Below the pieces are notes generated by a model. That model had not been told where the DNA came from and did no database searches. It was given only the letters and a program-made list of their open reading frames with translations. DNA of 64,000 bases from G963666935 sp963666935 (lineage in GTDB: Bacteria; Bacillota; Clostridia; Christensenellales; CAG-138): positions 1,240,001-1,304,000 of the forward strand of contig OY762936.1 of the NCBI GenBank assembly GCA_963666935.1. Direction: 5' to 3'. Made by a program: the position numbers and the translations under genes. This document shows positions 43,654-52,935 of the stretch, one piece after another (the first letter of the stretch is position 1; each line of letters starts with the position of its first letter).

Positions 43654-44934
43654 ATGACAAGGTTCGTAATCACCGGAGGCAAACCTCTCCGGGGCACTGT
43701 GCGGGTGCCCGGCGCCAAAAATGCGGCGTTGCCTATATTGGCGGCCTGCCTTATGAGTGGTGAGGATATGGTGCTCAGGAACTGCCCACGGATTCGGGAT
43801 GTGGACAACATGTTGGCGATTCTCGGGGGATTGGGCGTAAAAAGCGAGTTTGGCGAAGTGCTTGCGCTACATACCGGTGGTATTACAAGCCATGTGATGC
43901 CGCAGGGCATCTCAAAGGAATTGCGTTCGTCCATCTTTATGCTGGGGCCGCTCTTGGCTCGCTGTGGCAAGGCGGTATGTACATATCCGGGCGGTTGCGA
44001 AATCGGCAGCCGCCCCATCGACTTGCACCTCAAGGGTCTCTCGGCGCTGGGTGTGGATATCACCGAGGAGTACGGGCAAATTGTCTGCACGGGGAAGGAT
44101 ATGCGCGGCGCGGATATTCATCTGGACTATCCCAGTGTGGGTGCTACCGAAAATATCATGATGGCGGCTACGGCGGCAAGAGGTATAACCTGGATTCACA
44201 ACGTGGCTAGGGAACCAGAAATCGAGGATCTGCAGGATTTTTTAAATGGCATCGGCTGCCGGGTGGAAGGGGCGGGTACTTCGGACCTCTGCATTACGGG
44301 CGGCCGTAGCGGAGGGAAAATTCGAGAGCATACCGTGATCCCGGATCGGATTGTGGCAGGAACCCTCCTGGCAGGGGCAGCCATCACGGGGGGAACCATC
44401 ACGCTGGAAAATGCCTGTCCGGCGTATATGGGGAGCGTGCTTGCCAAACTGGCAGAGACCGGCTCCCAAATCGAGGTCTCAAAAGATCGAATCACCATAA
44501 AAGCGCCGGCGAGGCCGAGCGAAATCAAGCTCATTGAAACAATGCCCTATCCGGGCTTTCCCACAGATATGCAGGCACAGTTTTTTGCCCTGCTGACTGT
44601 GGCAGAAGGCACGTCGGTGGTGGTGGAAAACCTGTTTGAAAACCGGTTTAAGCATGGGGCGGAGATGCTGCGCATGGGCGCAAAGTTCACCCTCAAGGAC
44701 CGCGCGGCTGTGATTCGGGGCGTAAGGCAGCTCCGTGGTGCCCGGGTCCATGCGCAAGATCTTCGCGGCGGTGCAGCGTTGGTGCTGGCAGGGCTTTGCG
44801 CCAAAGGCGTCACTGTGGTAGAAAACGCGGAGCATGTGGACCGGGGCTACGAAAGGCTCGAGGAGATGTTGGGCTCTTTGGGCGCCCAAATTACGAGAGA
44901 AGAAGATGAAGAAGACACGGAAGAAAGAGAATAG
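43654..44934 (+). CDS. murA: UDP-N-acetylglucosamine 1-carboxyvinyltransferase MurA
   Basis: This is a 426-residue enzyme of the first committed step of peptidoglycan synthesis. It shows VPGAKNAALPILAA near the N-terminus, the active-site cysteine in YPGGCEIGSRPIDLHLKG near residue 116, and a C-terminal LRGAALVLAGL-like segment. The cysteine is the residue attacked by fosfomycin. In this cluster it takes the place after ftsW where murG is usual. Confidence 0.95.
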   Translation: MTRFVITGGKPLRGTVRVPGAKNAALPILAACLMSGEDMVLRNCPRIRDVDNMLAILGGLGVKSEFGEVLALHTGGITSHVMPQGISKELRSSIFMLGPLLARCGKAVCTYPGGCEIGSRPIDLHLKGLSALGVDITEEYGQIVCTGKDMRGADIHLDYPSVGATENIMMAATAARGITWIHNVAREPEIEDLQDFLNGIGCRVEGAGTSDLCITGGRSGGKIREHTVIPDRIVAGTLLAGAAITGGTITLENACPAYMGSVLAKLAETGSQIEVSKDRITIKAPARPSEIKLIETMPYPGFPTDMQAQFFALLTVAEGTSVVVENLFENRFKHGAEMLRMGAKFTLKDRAAVIRGVRQLRGARVHAQDLRGGAALVLAGLCAKGVTVVENAEHVDRGYERLEEMLGSLGAQITREEDEEDTEERE

Positions 44935-46099
44935 TGCCGGGACAAAGCGCCCCGGTGCAAAAAAGAATGCAAGGCACGGTGAAAGAAAAACCATCGGGTC
45001 TTCCAGAAGTTCTTCTGTGGATATTGGCCGGGCGATCGAGCGCTATGGGGCGGTTGAGGTGATGCCCACGCTGGATGAAGCAACGCCGGAAACGGTAAAG
45101 CGGACAAGCCCGGGGAAAAAGCGCGCCCCCAAAAAGGCAAAAAAAGAGCTAAACATTTTTGGGGAGGCCGAAGAGCGTATCAGTGACTTCGAGGAAAAGG
45201 AAGAAGCGAAGGAGCCGATGCACAAAAGGGCAGTGATCGGTTTGGCTATTCTGGCATTTGTCGTCATTTTCGTGGGTGCGCTGGTGGCGCTCAACGAGAT
45301 GCTGATCGTTCAAACAATTGAGGTTTCCGGAAACGTGAATCTTGAACGGGCGGAAATTCTGACCACTTCTGGAATCAATGTGGGAGAACATATGTGGCTT
45401 ATAAATCTGCGCGGCACCAAGGAAGCGCTGCAGGCAGATCCGCATATCAAAAGTGCAGCCATTAAGCGGGTGTACCCAGATACGCTGCGCATCGCCATCG
45501 TGGAGCGTGTCCCGCTGGCGGCCATCGTGGGAGCCGCTTCCACTACGCTCATTGACAAAGAGGGTTACGTGCTGGACATTGAGGGCAAGGGTGAGGCGCT
45601 GGATTTGATTCAGATCTATGGGATGGGCGCGCTGGCCTACAGTGTGGGCCGAAAGATTGATACCGAGGATGAATTCAACAGCGCGACGTTGCTCACCATT
45701 CTTTCCGCCCTCGAGAGCGAAGGACTCCTTGAAAACATAAAAAGTATGGATGTCTCCCAGCCCCTGAGCATTTTGCTTTATACTCACTCTGGTTATTGTG
45801 TGCACCTGGGTCAGCCGGAGGACGTGGGAGGGAAGCTTAAAAACCTTTCAAAAGTATTGCAAACGGCGGACTCCCTGGGGCTTGCGGGTGGGACGATCGA
45901 CGTGGCGGTTCTGGGCGATCCGGTGTATTCTCCGCCCGAGAATCTGGTGCCGGAAACGTCCAGCGATCTTGCAGCAACGCCTTCCAATCTCCCCGGGGAA
46001 ACCCCAAATCAGGAGGCCACGCCGGGAGATCTGAACGCCCAGGGCACGCCGGCTCCGGTCACGAGTACGGGCGAGGAAACCAGCGGATTCAGCGGATGA
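44906..46099 (+). CDS. ftsQ: FtsQ/DivIB-type division protein
   Basis: This is a 397-residue bitopic protein. The ATG at 44906, 29 nt inside murA, follows GAGAGAAG and gives a plausible start. A long basic cytoplasmic part of about 107 residues precedes a membrane segment near residues 108-130 (AVIGLAILAFVVIFVGALVA). The POTRA domain follows (VQTIEVSGNVNLERAEIL, then VYPDTLRIAIVERVPLA). The last 55 residues are a Pro/Thr/Glu-rich tail not usual in the family. It acts with FtsL in the divisome. Confidence 0.88.
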   Translation: MKKTRKKENSAGTKRPGAKKNARHGERKTIGSSRSSSVDIGRAIERYGAVEVMPTLDEATPETVKRTSPGKKRAPKKAKKELNIFGEAEERISDFEEKEEAKEPMHKRAVIGLAILAFVVIFVGALVALNEMLIVQTIEVSGNVNLERAEILTTSGINVGEHMWLINLRGTKEALQADPHIKSAAIKRVYPDTLRIAIVERVPLAAIVGAASTTLIDKEGYVLDIEGKGEALDLIQIYGMGALAYSVGRKIDTEDEFNSATLLTILSALESEGLLENIKSMDVSQPLSILLYTHSGYCVHLGQPEDVGGKLKNLSKVLQTADSLGLAGGTIDVAVLGDPVYSPPENLVPETSSDLAATPSNLPGETPNQEATPGDLNAQGTPAPVTSTGEETSGFSG

Positions 46100-46149
46100 A
46101 CAGAATGGAACCGATTGTGGGATATCTTGTAAAAATATAGCAGGGGATA

Positions 46150-46178
46150 TTGCACAAAATATAGTGGTGTGGTATCCT
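46150..46178 (+). promoter_or_regulatory. possible promoter for ftsA-ftsZ
   Basis: TTGCAC at 46150-46155 and TATCCT at 46173-46178 lie 17 bp apart, in the only sizeable gap between ftsQ and ftsA. The -10 box is poor, so this is tentative. Confidence 0.35.
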
Positions 46179-46228
46179 AAAATTACTAGTTAAAGTATGC
46201 AAAGTTGCGTGCGGAACAGGAAGGAAGA

Positions 46229-47413
46229 ATGAGTCAGTCTACTGCTGTGCTGGATATTGGCAGCACCAAGGTTATTTGCCTCATTTGCAGTCCGGATCAC
46301 CGAGGCGGCATTCTTGTTCATGGCGCGGGAATTCACGAATATGACGGCTATAAAGAAGGCGAATTTCTCTCAGAACAGAAGCTTGGTGACGCGGTAACGG
46401 ATGCAGTCGCCGTTGCAGAGGGAGAGGCCAAGACGCGCATTCGCGATCTTTCCGTGGGCGTGCCCGCGGCTTTTTCGAAACTGGTGTTAAGTCAGGGCAG
46501 CGCGGCGGTGGAAAACCGCAAAGGAAAAATTGACCGACGCACGGTGGACGAGCTCATCGGCAATTCGCTCAACTTTGAAACGCCGGATGGTTATGCGCCG
46601 ATGCATTCGACGCCTTTGGAATTCCAGATCAATGATGCAAAGTTTCGGGAGGTCCCTCTGGGGCATCCTGCGGAACGGCTGGATGCCACGGTATCGCATC
46701 TCTTCGTGGCGGAAAGCTTCAGGACGGTAATCTGTAAGGTTTTGGAGCGAACGGGTCTGGAGCCGGACTTATATATCTCGGTTCCGCTCTCGGAGGCCAT
46801 GTTCATCATTCCAAAAGAGGAGCGAGAGGATTGCGCAGTTCTGATCGATGTGGGCGGAAAACAGACAGATATCAGCCTGATTCGGGGCTCTGCGCTCATC
46901 GCAATGGAAACTCTGCCGCTGGGAGGAAGTCATTTCGCGTCGGATTTGGCCTACGGGCTGAACCTGCCGGTACAAGCCGGTGAAAGCGTGAAACGGCGAT
47001 ATGTTTATTCCCTGGATGATCAGGACAGCATAGATACTATACGTACGCCTGACGGTGCCATGGCGGTAGAGCATTCGGTCATACAATACATTATCGAGGC
47101 CCGCACAAAGGAACTGGGCAGCATGATCCTCACCTCCCTTCAGGGAATGGGGGTGCGGATTCATGGTAGCCTGCCGGTGTATCTGACGGGAGGCGGCGTC
47201 TCGCTTATGCGGGGGAGTTGCGAGTGCCTGGAAAAGCTCACGGGGTTGAATATCAAGGTGCGTATGCCCTGGATGCCGCGGCTTTCCTCGCCCAATTACG
47301 CGAGTGCCTTTTCGGTGATCAACTTCGTAATGCATATGGAAGATGACGAAAGCATTGTACCCGCTGCACTTACCGGCGGATTATGGAAGCAACTATTGGA
47401 TTTTTTTCGATAA
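46229..47413 (+). CDS. ftsA: cell division protein FtsA
   Basis: This is a 394-residue actin-like protein that tethers FtsZ to the membrane. The ATG at 46229 follows AGGAAGGAAG. The phosphate 1 loop AVLDIGSTKVICLI opens the protein, the SHS2 insert follows, and the phosphate 2 loop is VLIDVGGKQTDISLI. The adenosine motif is near VYLTGGGVSLMRG. A C-terminal amphipathic end (GGLWKQLLDFFR) fits membrane attachment. It lies 18 nt before ftsZ. Confidence 0.92.
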   Translation: MSQSTAVLDIGSTKVICLICSPDHRGGILVHGAGIHEYDGYKEGEFLSEQKLGDAVTDAVAVAEGEAKTRIRDLSVGVPAAFSKLVLSQGSAAVENRKGKIDRRTVDELIGNSLNFETPDGYAPMHSTPLEFQINDAKFREVPLGHPAERLDATVSHLFVAESFRTVICKVLERTGLEPDLYISVPLSEAMFIIPKEEREDCAVLIDVGGKQTDISLIRGSALIAMETLPLGGSHFASDLAYGLNLPVQAGESVKRRYVYSLDDQDSIDTIRTPDGAMAVEHSVIQYIIEARTKELGSMILTSLQGMGVRIHGSLPVYLTGGGVSLMRGSCECLEKLTGLNIKVRMPWMPRLSSPNYASAFSVINFVMHMEDDESIVPAALTGGLWKQLLDFFR

Positions 47414-47431
47414 GCTGAAGGAGGATATTAC

Positions 47432-48652
47432 ATGCCTATCGGTCTGGAACTGGATTTTGAAAGCGGACAACTTGCCCAACTGAAAGTAGTTGGCGTGGGT
47501 GGCGCAGGTAACAACGCGGTGAACCGTATGATTCAATACGGCATACGCGGCGTTGAGTTTATTTCGGTGAATACGGATAAGCAGGCGCTGTATTTGTCCC
47601 GGGCCAACCAGAAAATACAGATCGGCGAGAAGCTCACCAAGGGCCTGGGCGCCGGAGCGGATCCGGAAATGGGCCGCAAGGCGGCGGAAGAGAGCCGAGA
47701 TGCCATTACGGAAGCGTTACGCGGATCCGATATGGTCTTTATTACCGCGGGTATGGGCGGCGGCACCGGAACAGGCGCGGCGCCCGTTGTGGCAGAGTGC
47801 GCCAAAGAGTTGGGAATTCTCACAATCGGCGTGGTGACCAAGCCCTTCTCCTTCGAGGGCAAGGTTCGCATGAGCAATGCGGTAAACGGAATCATCAGCC
47901 TTAAGAACAACGTGGATACCCTTATCACCATTCCCAATGACAAATTGCTTGATACGGTAGGCAAAGTGAGCATGGTGGAGGCGTTCCGCATCGCGGATGA
48001 CGTGTTGCGTCAGGGCATTCAGGGCATCAGCGATCTCATCGCGGTGCCTGCGCTGATCAATCTGGATTTCGCGGATGTGCGCACTATCATGAAGGAACGG
48101 GGCATGGCCCATATGGGCATTGGTACCGCCACAGGCGAAAAGCGCGCGTCGGAAGCAGCCCGGCAGGCAGTGGTAAGCCCGCTACTGGAAACCACCATCA
48201 ACGGCGCCCGGGGCGTGCTCTTAAATATTACCGGCGGCAGCGATCTGGGCATTCACGAGGTGTCCGAAGCGGCGGAAATCATCCAGCAGTACGCGGATCC
48301 TGAAGCAAACATCATCTGGGGCGCCGGAATCGACGAAGAAATGGGCGAAGGCGTGCGCATTACCGTCATTGCCACGGGCTTTGATTCCGACTATGCGCCG
48401 GGTAAGGATAAGAATAATAGCATCAAAAAGGATGTCAAAGCGTCTCCTTCCAATTCCGTGCGTAAAGAGCTCAAATTTGGGAATTTCTGGGAGCAGCCCA
48501 GAAGCAATAAAGTGCCCGAATACAAGGATTCCGATCCTGTGGAGGAAAGTGTTTCGAAGCCCTATACCAAGGACGACCTGCCCAAGACTGATTATAATCC
48601 CAAAGATCGCAGCAATTTGGATCTCCCTGCGTTTTTAAGGAATAAAGACTAA
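47432..48652 (+). CDS. ftsZ: cell division protein FtsZ
   Basis: This is a 406-residue tubulin-like GTPase forming the division ring. It shows KVVGVGGAGNNAVNRMI near residues 18-34, the GTP signature GGGTGTGAAPVVAE near 110-123, and the T7 loop NLDFADVRTIM. A variable linker of about 75 residues leads to the conserved C-terminal peptide LDLPAFLRNKD, which binds FtsA and other partners. Ribosome binding site AAGGAGG precedes the ATG. Confidence 0.97.
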   Translation: MPIGLELDFESGQLAQLKVVGVGGAGNNAVNRMIQYGIRGVEFISVNTDKQALYLSRANQKIQIGEKLTKGLGAGADPEMGRKAAEESRDAITEALRGSDMVFITAGMGGGTGTGAAPVVAECAKELGILTIGVVTKPFSFEGKVRMSNAVNGIISLKNNVDTLITIPNDKLLDTVGKVSMVEAFRIADDVLRQGIQGISDLIAVPALINLDFADVRTIMKERGMAHMGIGTATGEKRASEAARQAVVSPLLETTINGARGVLLNITGGSDLGIHEVSEAAEIIQQYADPEANIIWGAGIDEEMGEGVRITVIATGFDSDYAPGKDKNNSIKKDVKASPSNSVRKELKFGNFWEQPRSNKVPEYKDSDPVEESVSKPYTKDDLPKTDYNPKDRSNLDLPAFLRNKD

Positions 48653-48693
48653 AAAGCGGGCAGGCCCGCTATGGATTGACCGAAAGTTTTCAA

Positions 48694-48728
48694 GGGGGCG
48701 GTAGTATGATTTACCGTCCCCCGTTTTC
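48694..48728 (+). terminator. terminator-like hairpin after ftsZ
   Basis: GGGGGCGGTA (48694-48703) pairs with TACCGTCCCCC (48712-48722) with one bulged base, followed by GTTTTC. A smaller GCGGGcaggCCCGC hairpin lies just before, near 48657-48670. Confidence 0.6.
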
Positions 48729-48751
48729 AAATAACTGCCGGGAGCGCGGGC

Positions 48752-48781
48752 TTGCGTGGGAACAGGCCGATAGGGTATAAT
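48752..48781 (+). promoter_or_regulatory. promoter of pth-mfd
   Basis: TTGCGT at 48752-48757 and TATAAT at 48776-48781 are separated by 18 bp, about 60 nt upstream of pth. Confidence 0.55.
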
Positions 48782-48841
48782 ACCTGCAAGGCCCCTCATG
48801 TTGGAAATATGAGGGCTTGCGTGCGTGGAGGAAAATAAAGG

Positions 48842-49444
48842 ATGTACATTATCGTAGGTCTGGGTAATCCCGGCAAGGAGTATGTGAATACCCGGCACAA
48901 CGCGGGTTTCATGACGCTGGACATTCTGGCGGACCGATGGAGCATAGAAATAAAGAGGCACAACTTCCGTTCGGTGTTCGGGGAAGGCATTGTGGACGGA
49001 AAAAAAGTGGTATTGGCCAAGCCGGAGACCTTTATGAATCTTTCTGGCTTTGCGGTCATGGATTTGGTGAACTGGTATAAGCCGGAGCATCATGAACTCA
49101 TCGTGCTCTACGACGATGCGGATATTCCGCTGGGCACAGTGCGGATTCGGAGCGGCGGTTCTTCCGGAACCCACAACGGTATGAAAAGCATCATCTACCA
49201 GCTTGGATTCGACGATTTTCCGCGGGTTCGCGTGGGCATTGGCGAGGCAGGTCAAAGGGGCATGATTGCCCATGTGCTGGGGGCGGTTTCCGGTTCAGAC
49301 CGGGAAACCCTGGTCAAAGCCATGGAGGATGCTGCAACTGCGGCACAGATGATTGCTTCAGGAAAGCTAATGGAAGCACAGGCACGCTTCAATCAGCGGC
49401 CCCCCAAAGAAAAAGGGGAGCGGGAAGAGGAGAACGAGGTTTGA
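48842..49444 (+). CDS. pth: peptidyl-tRNA hydrolase
   Basis: This is a 200-residue esterase that recycles tRNA from dropped peptidyl-tRNA. The motif GLGNPGKEYVNTRHNAGF contains the catalytic histidine near residue 20, YDDADIPLG carries the conserved Asp, and GSSGTHNGMKSI follows. The last 20 residues are a charged extension. The stop overlaps the TTG start of mfd (TTGA). Confidence 0.95.
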   Translation: MYIIVGLGNPGKEYVNTRHNAGFMTLDILADRWSIEIKRHNFRSVFGEGIVDGKKVVLAKPETFMNLSGFAVMDLVNWYKPEHHELIVLYDDADIPLGTVRIRSGGSSGTHNGMKSIIYQLGFDDFPRVRVGIGEAGQRGMIAHVLGAVSGSDRETLVKAMEDAATAAQMIASGKLMEAQARFNQRPPKEKGEREEENEV

Positions 49445-52400
49445 CAGAACCGATATTGCGAATACTGGAAACCCATCCGGAATATCTGCGGCTGCGGGAA
49501 GCACTGCAGCGGGGCGAGGGCCCTGTAAGCATATTCGGGCTGGGAGAGGGAAACAAGGGGCACGTGGCTGCCGCGCTAGCGGAAAGCACAGGAATGCCTC
49601 TTGTTGTGGTGGAGCCAAACGAGGTGAGCGCTGCCCGGTTTGCCGATGATTTTCCAGGGAAGGCGCTGCATTTCCCTGCCCGTGAGCTTCTGCTCTCTGA
49701 GCGGAGCTATGCCGTGAGCGACAACCTTCAGGCTCGGCGAGTGGCCGTGCTGTCCGCCTTGGCGGAAGGGGCCAAGCCGGTACTGGTGGTGTCGATTGAG
49801 GCGCTGCTGCAAAGGGTGGCACCGCCGGAAGCGTTCGCGGCGGCCACTAAAAGCGTTGCGCCGGGGGATGTATTACAGCCTCAGGCGCTCCTTCGAGGGC
49901 TGGTGGCGGCGGGCTACGAGCGCACGGAGCAGTGCGAGGATCGGGGGCAGGTCTGCCTTCGGGGCGGCTATGTGGATGTGTTCCCCATAAATGCGGAAAA
50001 TCCGGTGCGGGTCGAGTTCTTTGATGATGAGGTGGATACGCTTCGCAGCTATGATCCCCTTACCCAACGTTCCCTTGAAACCCTTTCGGGGGTGGTAATT
50101 CCTCCGGCCACGGAGCTTCCTTTGGACGAAGGTGCCCGGCGCCGGGGCCTAGCGGCCATAGATGATAGGAAAAATTTGGAGGAAGAGGCCGAACGAATCC
50201 GGGCGGGCGGCGGGCCGAAAAATCCGGCGTTGCTGCTACCCTTCTTTTATCCGGAGGAATATACGCTTTTAAACTATCTCTCCGGGGCAATCATCTTGCT
50301 GGATGAGCCCTCCCGCATCGAGGAGAGTGCCAAAGTAATCTACGGAGAGTTTCTGGAAACCCTGTCCGCTCTCATCCGGGCGGGCGAAGCGGAAAACGAG
50401 CAGGCAACGCTCATGTTCAGTCCGTTGGAAACCATCTCCGCCCTAGGCACGAGGCGTACGGCGGTGCTCTCAGCGCTGAGCCGCACCTACGGGCTTATTG
50501 CACCAAAGGTGGTATGCCGGTTTGAAACCAGGTCGATCTCAAACTATGTGGGCCGGGAAGATCTGTTGGTAGAAGATATCGCGGCCTGGCGCAGAGCGGG
50601 CGTCACGGTGTTGCTTTACGCGGGCCCCCACGCCCAAAGGCTGCAGGATGGGCTTGCGGATGCGGGCGTAATTGCGCCGGTTAAAGAGCGGCTGGATCGG
50701 GAAATCGTAAAGGGCGAGCTTCTGATTTTAGGAGAAAGCCTGAGCCGGGGTATGGAATATCCGGAGCTTTCTCTTTCGGTGGTTACGGAAAGGGAGCTGT
50801 ATGGCGCGGAGCGCAAGCGGCCGGAAGGTAAGCGGCGCAAGCGGCCGCAACTGGCCTTTTCCGAACTGGCAGAGGGGGACCTCGTGGTCCATGAGCTCTA
50901 CGGCGTCGGTCGGTTCAAGGGCATTAAAACTCTGACGGTAGGCGGTGTGCAAAAGGATTATCTACATCTGGTCTACGCCGGTGGCGATAAGCTCTATATC
51001 CCTACGGATCAGCTGGATCGGGTGCAAAAGTACATCGGCGGCGAGGAAGCGGATACGAGGCTTTCCAAGCTGGGCAGCGGGGAATGGCAAAAGACGGTCT
51101 CAAAAACCCGGGAGAGCGTTAAGAAACTGGCCATCGACCTTGCGAAGCTCTACGGAGAGCGAAAAAAGCAAAAGGGCTTTGCGTTTGCGCCGGACAATGC
51201 ATGGCAGCGGCGCATGGAGGAAACCTTCCCCTACGAGGAAACGCCCGATCAGCTTACCTGTATCGAGCAAATCAAGGAGGATATGGAAAGCGGCAAAGTG
51301 ATGGATCGGCTGCTCTGCGGGGACGTAGGCTATGGGAAGACCGAGGTGGCGCTTCGGGCGGCCTTCAAAGCGGTGCTTTCGGGCAAACAGGTGGCAATTC
51401 TGGTACCCACCACCATTCTTGCCCAGCAGCATTACAGCACCATTGCCGCTCGATTTACAGGATTCCCAGTAAACGTGGAAATACTCTCACGATTCAAGAG
51501 CAATAAGGAACAGAAAGTTATTCTAGACGGGCTAAAAAAGGGTACGGTGGATGTGGTGGTGGGGACCCATAAGCTCCTATCCCCATCGGTTAAGTTCAAG
51601 GATTTGGGTCTACTCGTCGTGGATGAGGAACAGCGCTTCGGCGTGGGTCACAAGGAGCAAATCAAAAATATCAAACAGAATGTGGACGTGCTGACGCTTT
51701 CGGCAACGCCGATTCCGCGCACATTACATATGTCTATGACCCGTATTCGGGATATGTCCGTCATCGAAACGCCGCCGGCCCAACGGTATCCGGTGCAGAC
51801 GTATGTGATGGAATATAGCAACGCCATCGTGCGTGAGGCCATTTTGAAGGAACTTGGCCGGGGCGGGCAAGTGTATTATGTTTACAATCATGTGCGTAAA
51901 ATGGAGCACTTTGCCGCAGCCCTTCGGGAATTGGTGCCAGAGGCTCGAATTGCCTTTGCGCATGGGCAGATGAACGAACGGGTACTGGAAAAAACCATGT
52001 TGGAGTTCATGGATAAGCAGTATGACGTGCTGCTGTGCAGCACCATTATCGAAAGCGGACTGGATATTCAGAACGTGAACACTATCATCATTTACGATGC
52101 GGATGCTATGGGCCTCTCCCAGCTTTACCAGCTTCGGGGCCGCGTGGGCAGAGGCATACGGCTGGGCTATGCGTACCTCATGTTCCGCAGGGATAAAGTG
52201 CTCAATGAGAATGCGGAAAAGCGGCTGACGGCCATTGGGGAAATGACCCAGTTCGGCTCAGGCTTCAAAATCGCCATGCGGGATCTGGAAATCCGCGGCG
52301 CGGGAAACATTCTGGGGCCGGAGCAGCATGGTCACATGGCGGCGGTTGGATATGATTTTTATTGTAAAATCGTTGACAGCGCAGTGAAAGAGGCGCAGGG

Positions 52401-52935
52401 CGAGCCCGCCAGAAAAGAAGTGGATACCGTAATGGACGTTCCAATCCCTGCCAGCATACCAAGGATGTATATCCCGCGGGAAGCGGATCGGCTGGCCATG
52501 TATAAACGCATTGCCATGATTGGGGAAAAAACGGATCTTTACGACGTGCAGGATGAGCTGATCGACCGTTACGGCGAAATCCCGGCGGAGGTGGAAAACC
52601 TGCTGTACATCGCCCTTTTAAAGGTGGATGCATCCCGCGCCTATGTCAGCCAGCTTCTGGTGAAGGATGGGGAGGTGCGCCTAACGTTTCAGCCGGACGC
52701 GCCCATGGACGGCGGCAAGCTTTTGCAAACGGCGCAAAAAATTCCAGGCGCGCAGTTCCTGTTCAATGCCGAAATGCCCGCGCTGGTAATCCGCCGGAAA
52801 GCGGAAATCAAGGATTTCTTAGGGGAGTTGCCACAGATTGTTAACATGCTGTGCAATTGCATTGACTCGCAATCATGTTATAATGAGTCGAGATTAAAAT
52901 CGGACACAGTCCGGGAGATGGAGAATATTGAATGA
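49441..52935 (+). CDS. mfd: transcription-repair coupling factor Mfd
   Basis: This is a 1164-residue translocase that removes stalled RNA polymerase and recruits UvrA. Domains run in the usual order: UvrB-like N-terminus; the RNA polymerase-interacting CarD-like domain near residue 480 (LAEGDLVVHELYGVGRFKG); helicase lobe 1 with LLCGDVGYGKTEVALRAAF and the DEEQ box; lobe 2 with ATPIPRTLHMSMT, STIIESGLDI and QLYQLRGRVGR; and a C-terminal TRCF domain. The start is TTG overlapping pth. The pth-mfd order is common in Firmicutes. Confidence 0.96.
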   Translation: MTEPILRILETHPEYLRLREALQRGEGPVSIFGLGEGNKGHVAAALAESTGMPLVVVEPNEVSAARFADDFPGKALHFPARELLLSERSYAVSDNLQARRVAVLSALAEGAKPVLVVSIEALLQRVAPPEAFAAATKSVAPGDVLQPQALLRGLVAAGYERTEQCEDRGQVCLRGGYVDVFPINAENPVRVEFFDDEVDTLRSYDPLTQRSLETLSGVVIPPATELPLDEGARRRGLAAIDDRKNLEEEAERIRAGGGPKNPALLLPFFYPEEYTLLNYLSGAIILLDEPSRIEESAKVIYGEFLETLSALIRAGEAENEQATLMFSPLETISALGTRRTAVLSALSRTYGLIAPKVVCRFETRSISNYVGREDLLVEDIAAWRRAGVTVLLYAGPHAQRLQDGLADAGVIAPVKERLDREIVKGELLILGESLSRGMEYPELSLSVVTERELYGAERKRPEGKRRKRPQLAFSELAEGDLVVHELYGVGRFKGIKTLTVGGVQKDYLHLVYAGGDKLYIPTDQLDRVQKYIGGEEADTRLSKLGSGEWQKTVSKTRESVKKLAIDLAKLYGERKKQKGFAFAPDNAWQRRMEETFPYEETPDQLTCIEQIKEDMESGKVMDRLLCGDVGYGKTEVALRAAFKAVLSGKQVAILVPTTILAQQHYSTIAARFTGFPVNVEILSRFKSNKEQKVILDGLKKGTVDVVVGTHKLLSPSVKFKDLGLLVVDEEQRFGVGHKEQIKNIKQNVDVLTLSATPIPRTLHMSMTRIRDMSVIETPPAQRYPVQTYVMEYSNAIVREAILKELGRGGQVYYVYNHVRKMEHFAAALRELVPEARIAFAHGQMNERVLEKTMLEFMDKQYDVLLCSTIIESGLDIQNVNTIIIYDADAMGLSQLYQLRGRVGRGIRLGYAYLMFRRDKVLNENAEKRLTAIGEMTQFGSGFKIAMRDLEIRGAGNILGPEQHGHMAAVGYDFYCKIVDSAVKEAQGEPARKEVDTVMDVPIPASIPRMYIPREADRLAMYKRIAMIGEKTDLYDVQDELIDRYGEIPAEVENLLYIALLKVDASRAYVSQLLVKDGEVRLTFQPDAPMDGGKLLQTAQKIPGAQFLFNAEMPALVIRRKAEIKDFLGELPQIVNMLCNCIDSQSCYNESRLKSDTVREMENIE
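52857..52884 (+). promoter_or_regulatory. internal promoter for the PrsA-like gene
   Basis: TTGCAT at 52857-52862 and TATAAT at 52879-52884 (16-bp spacer) lie in the last 80 bp of mfd, about 48 nt ahead of the next start. Confidence 0.45.
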
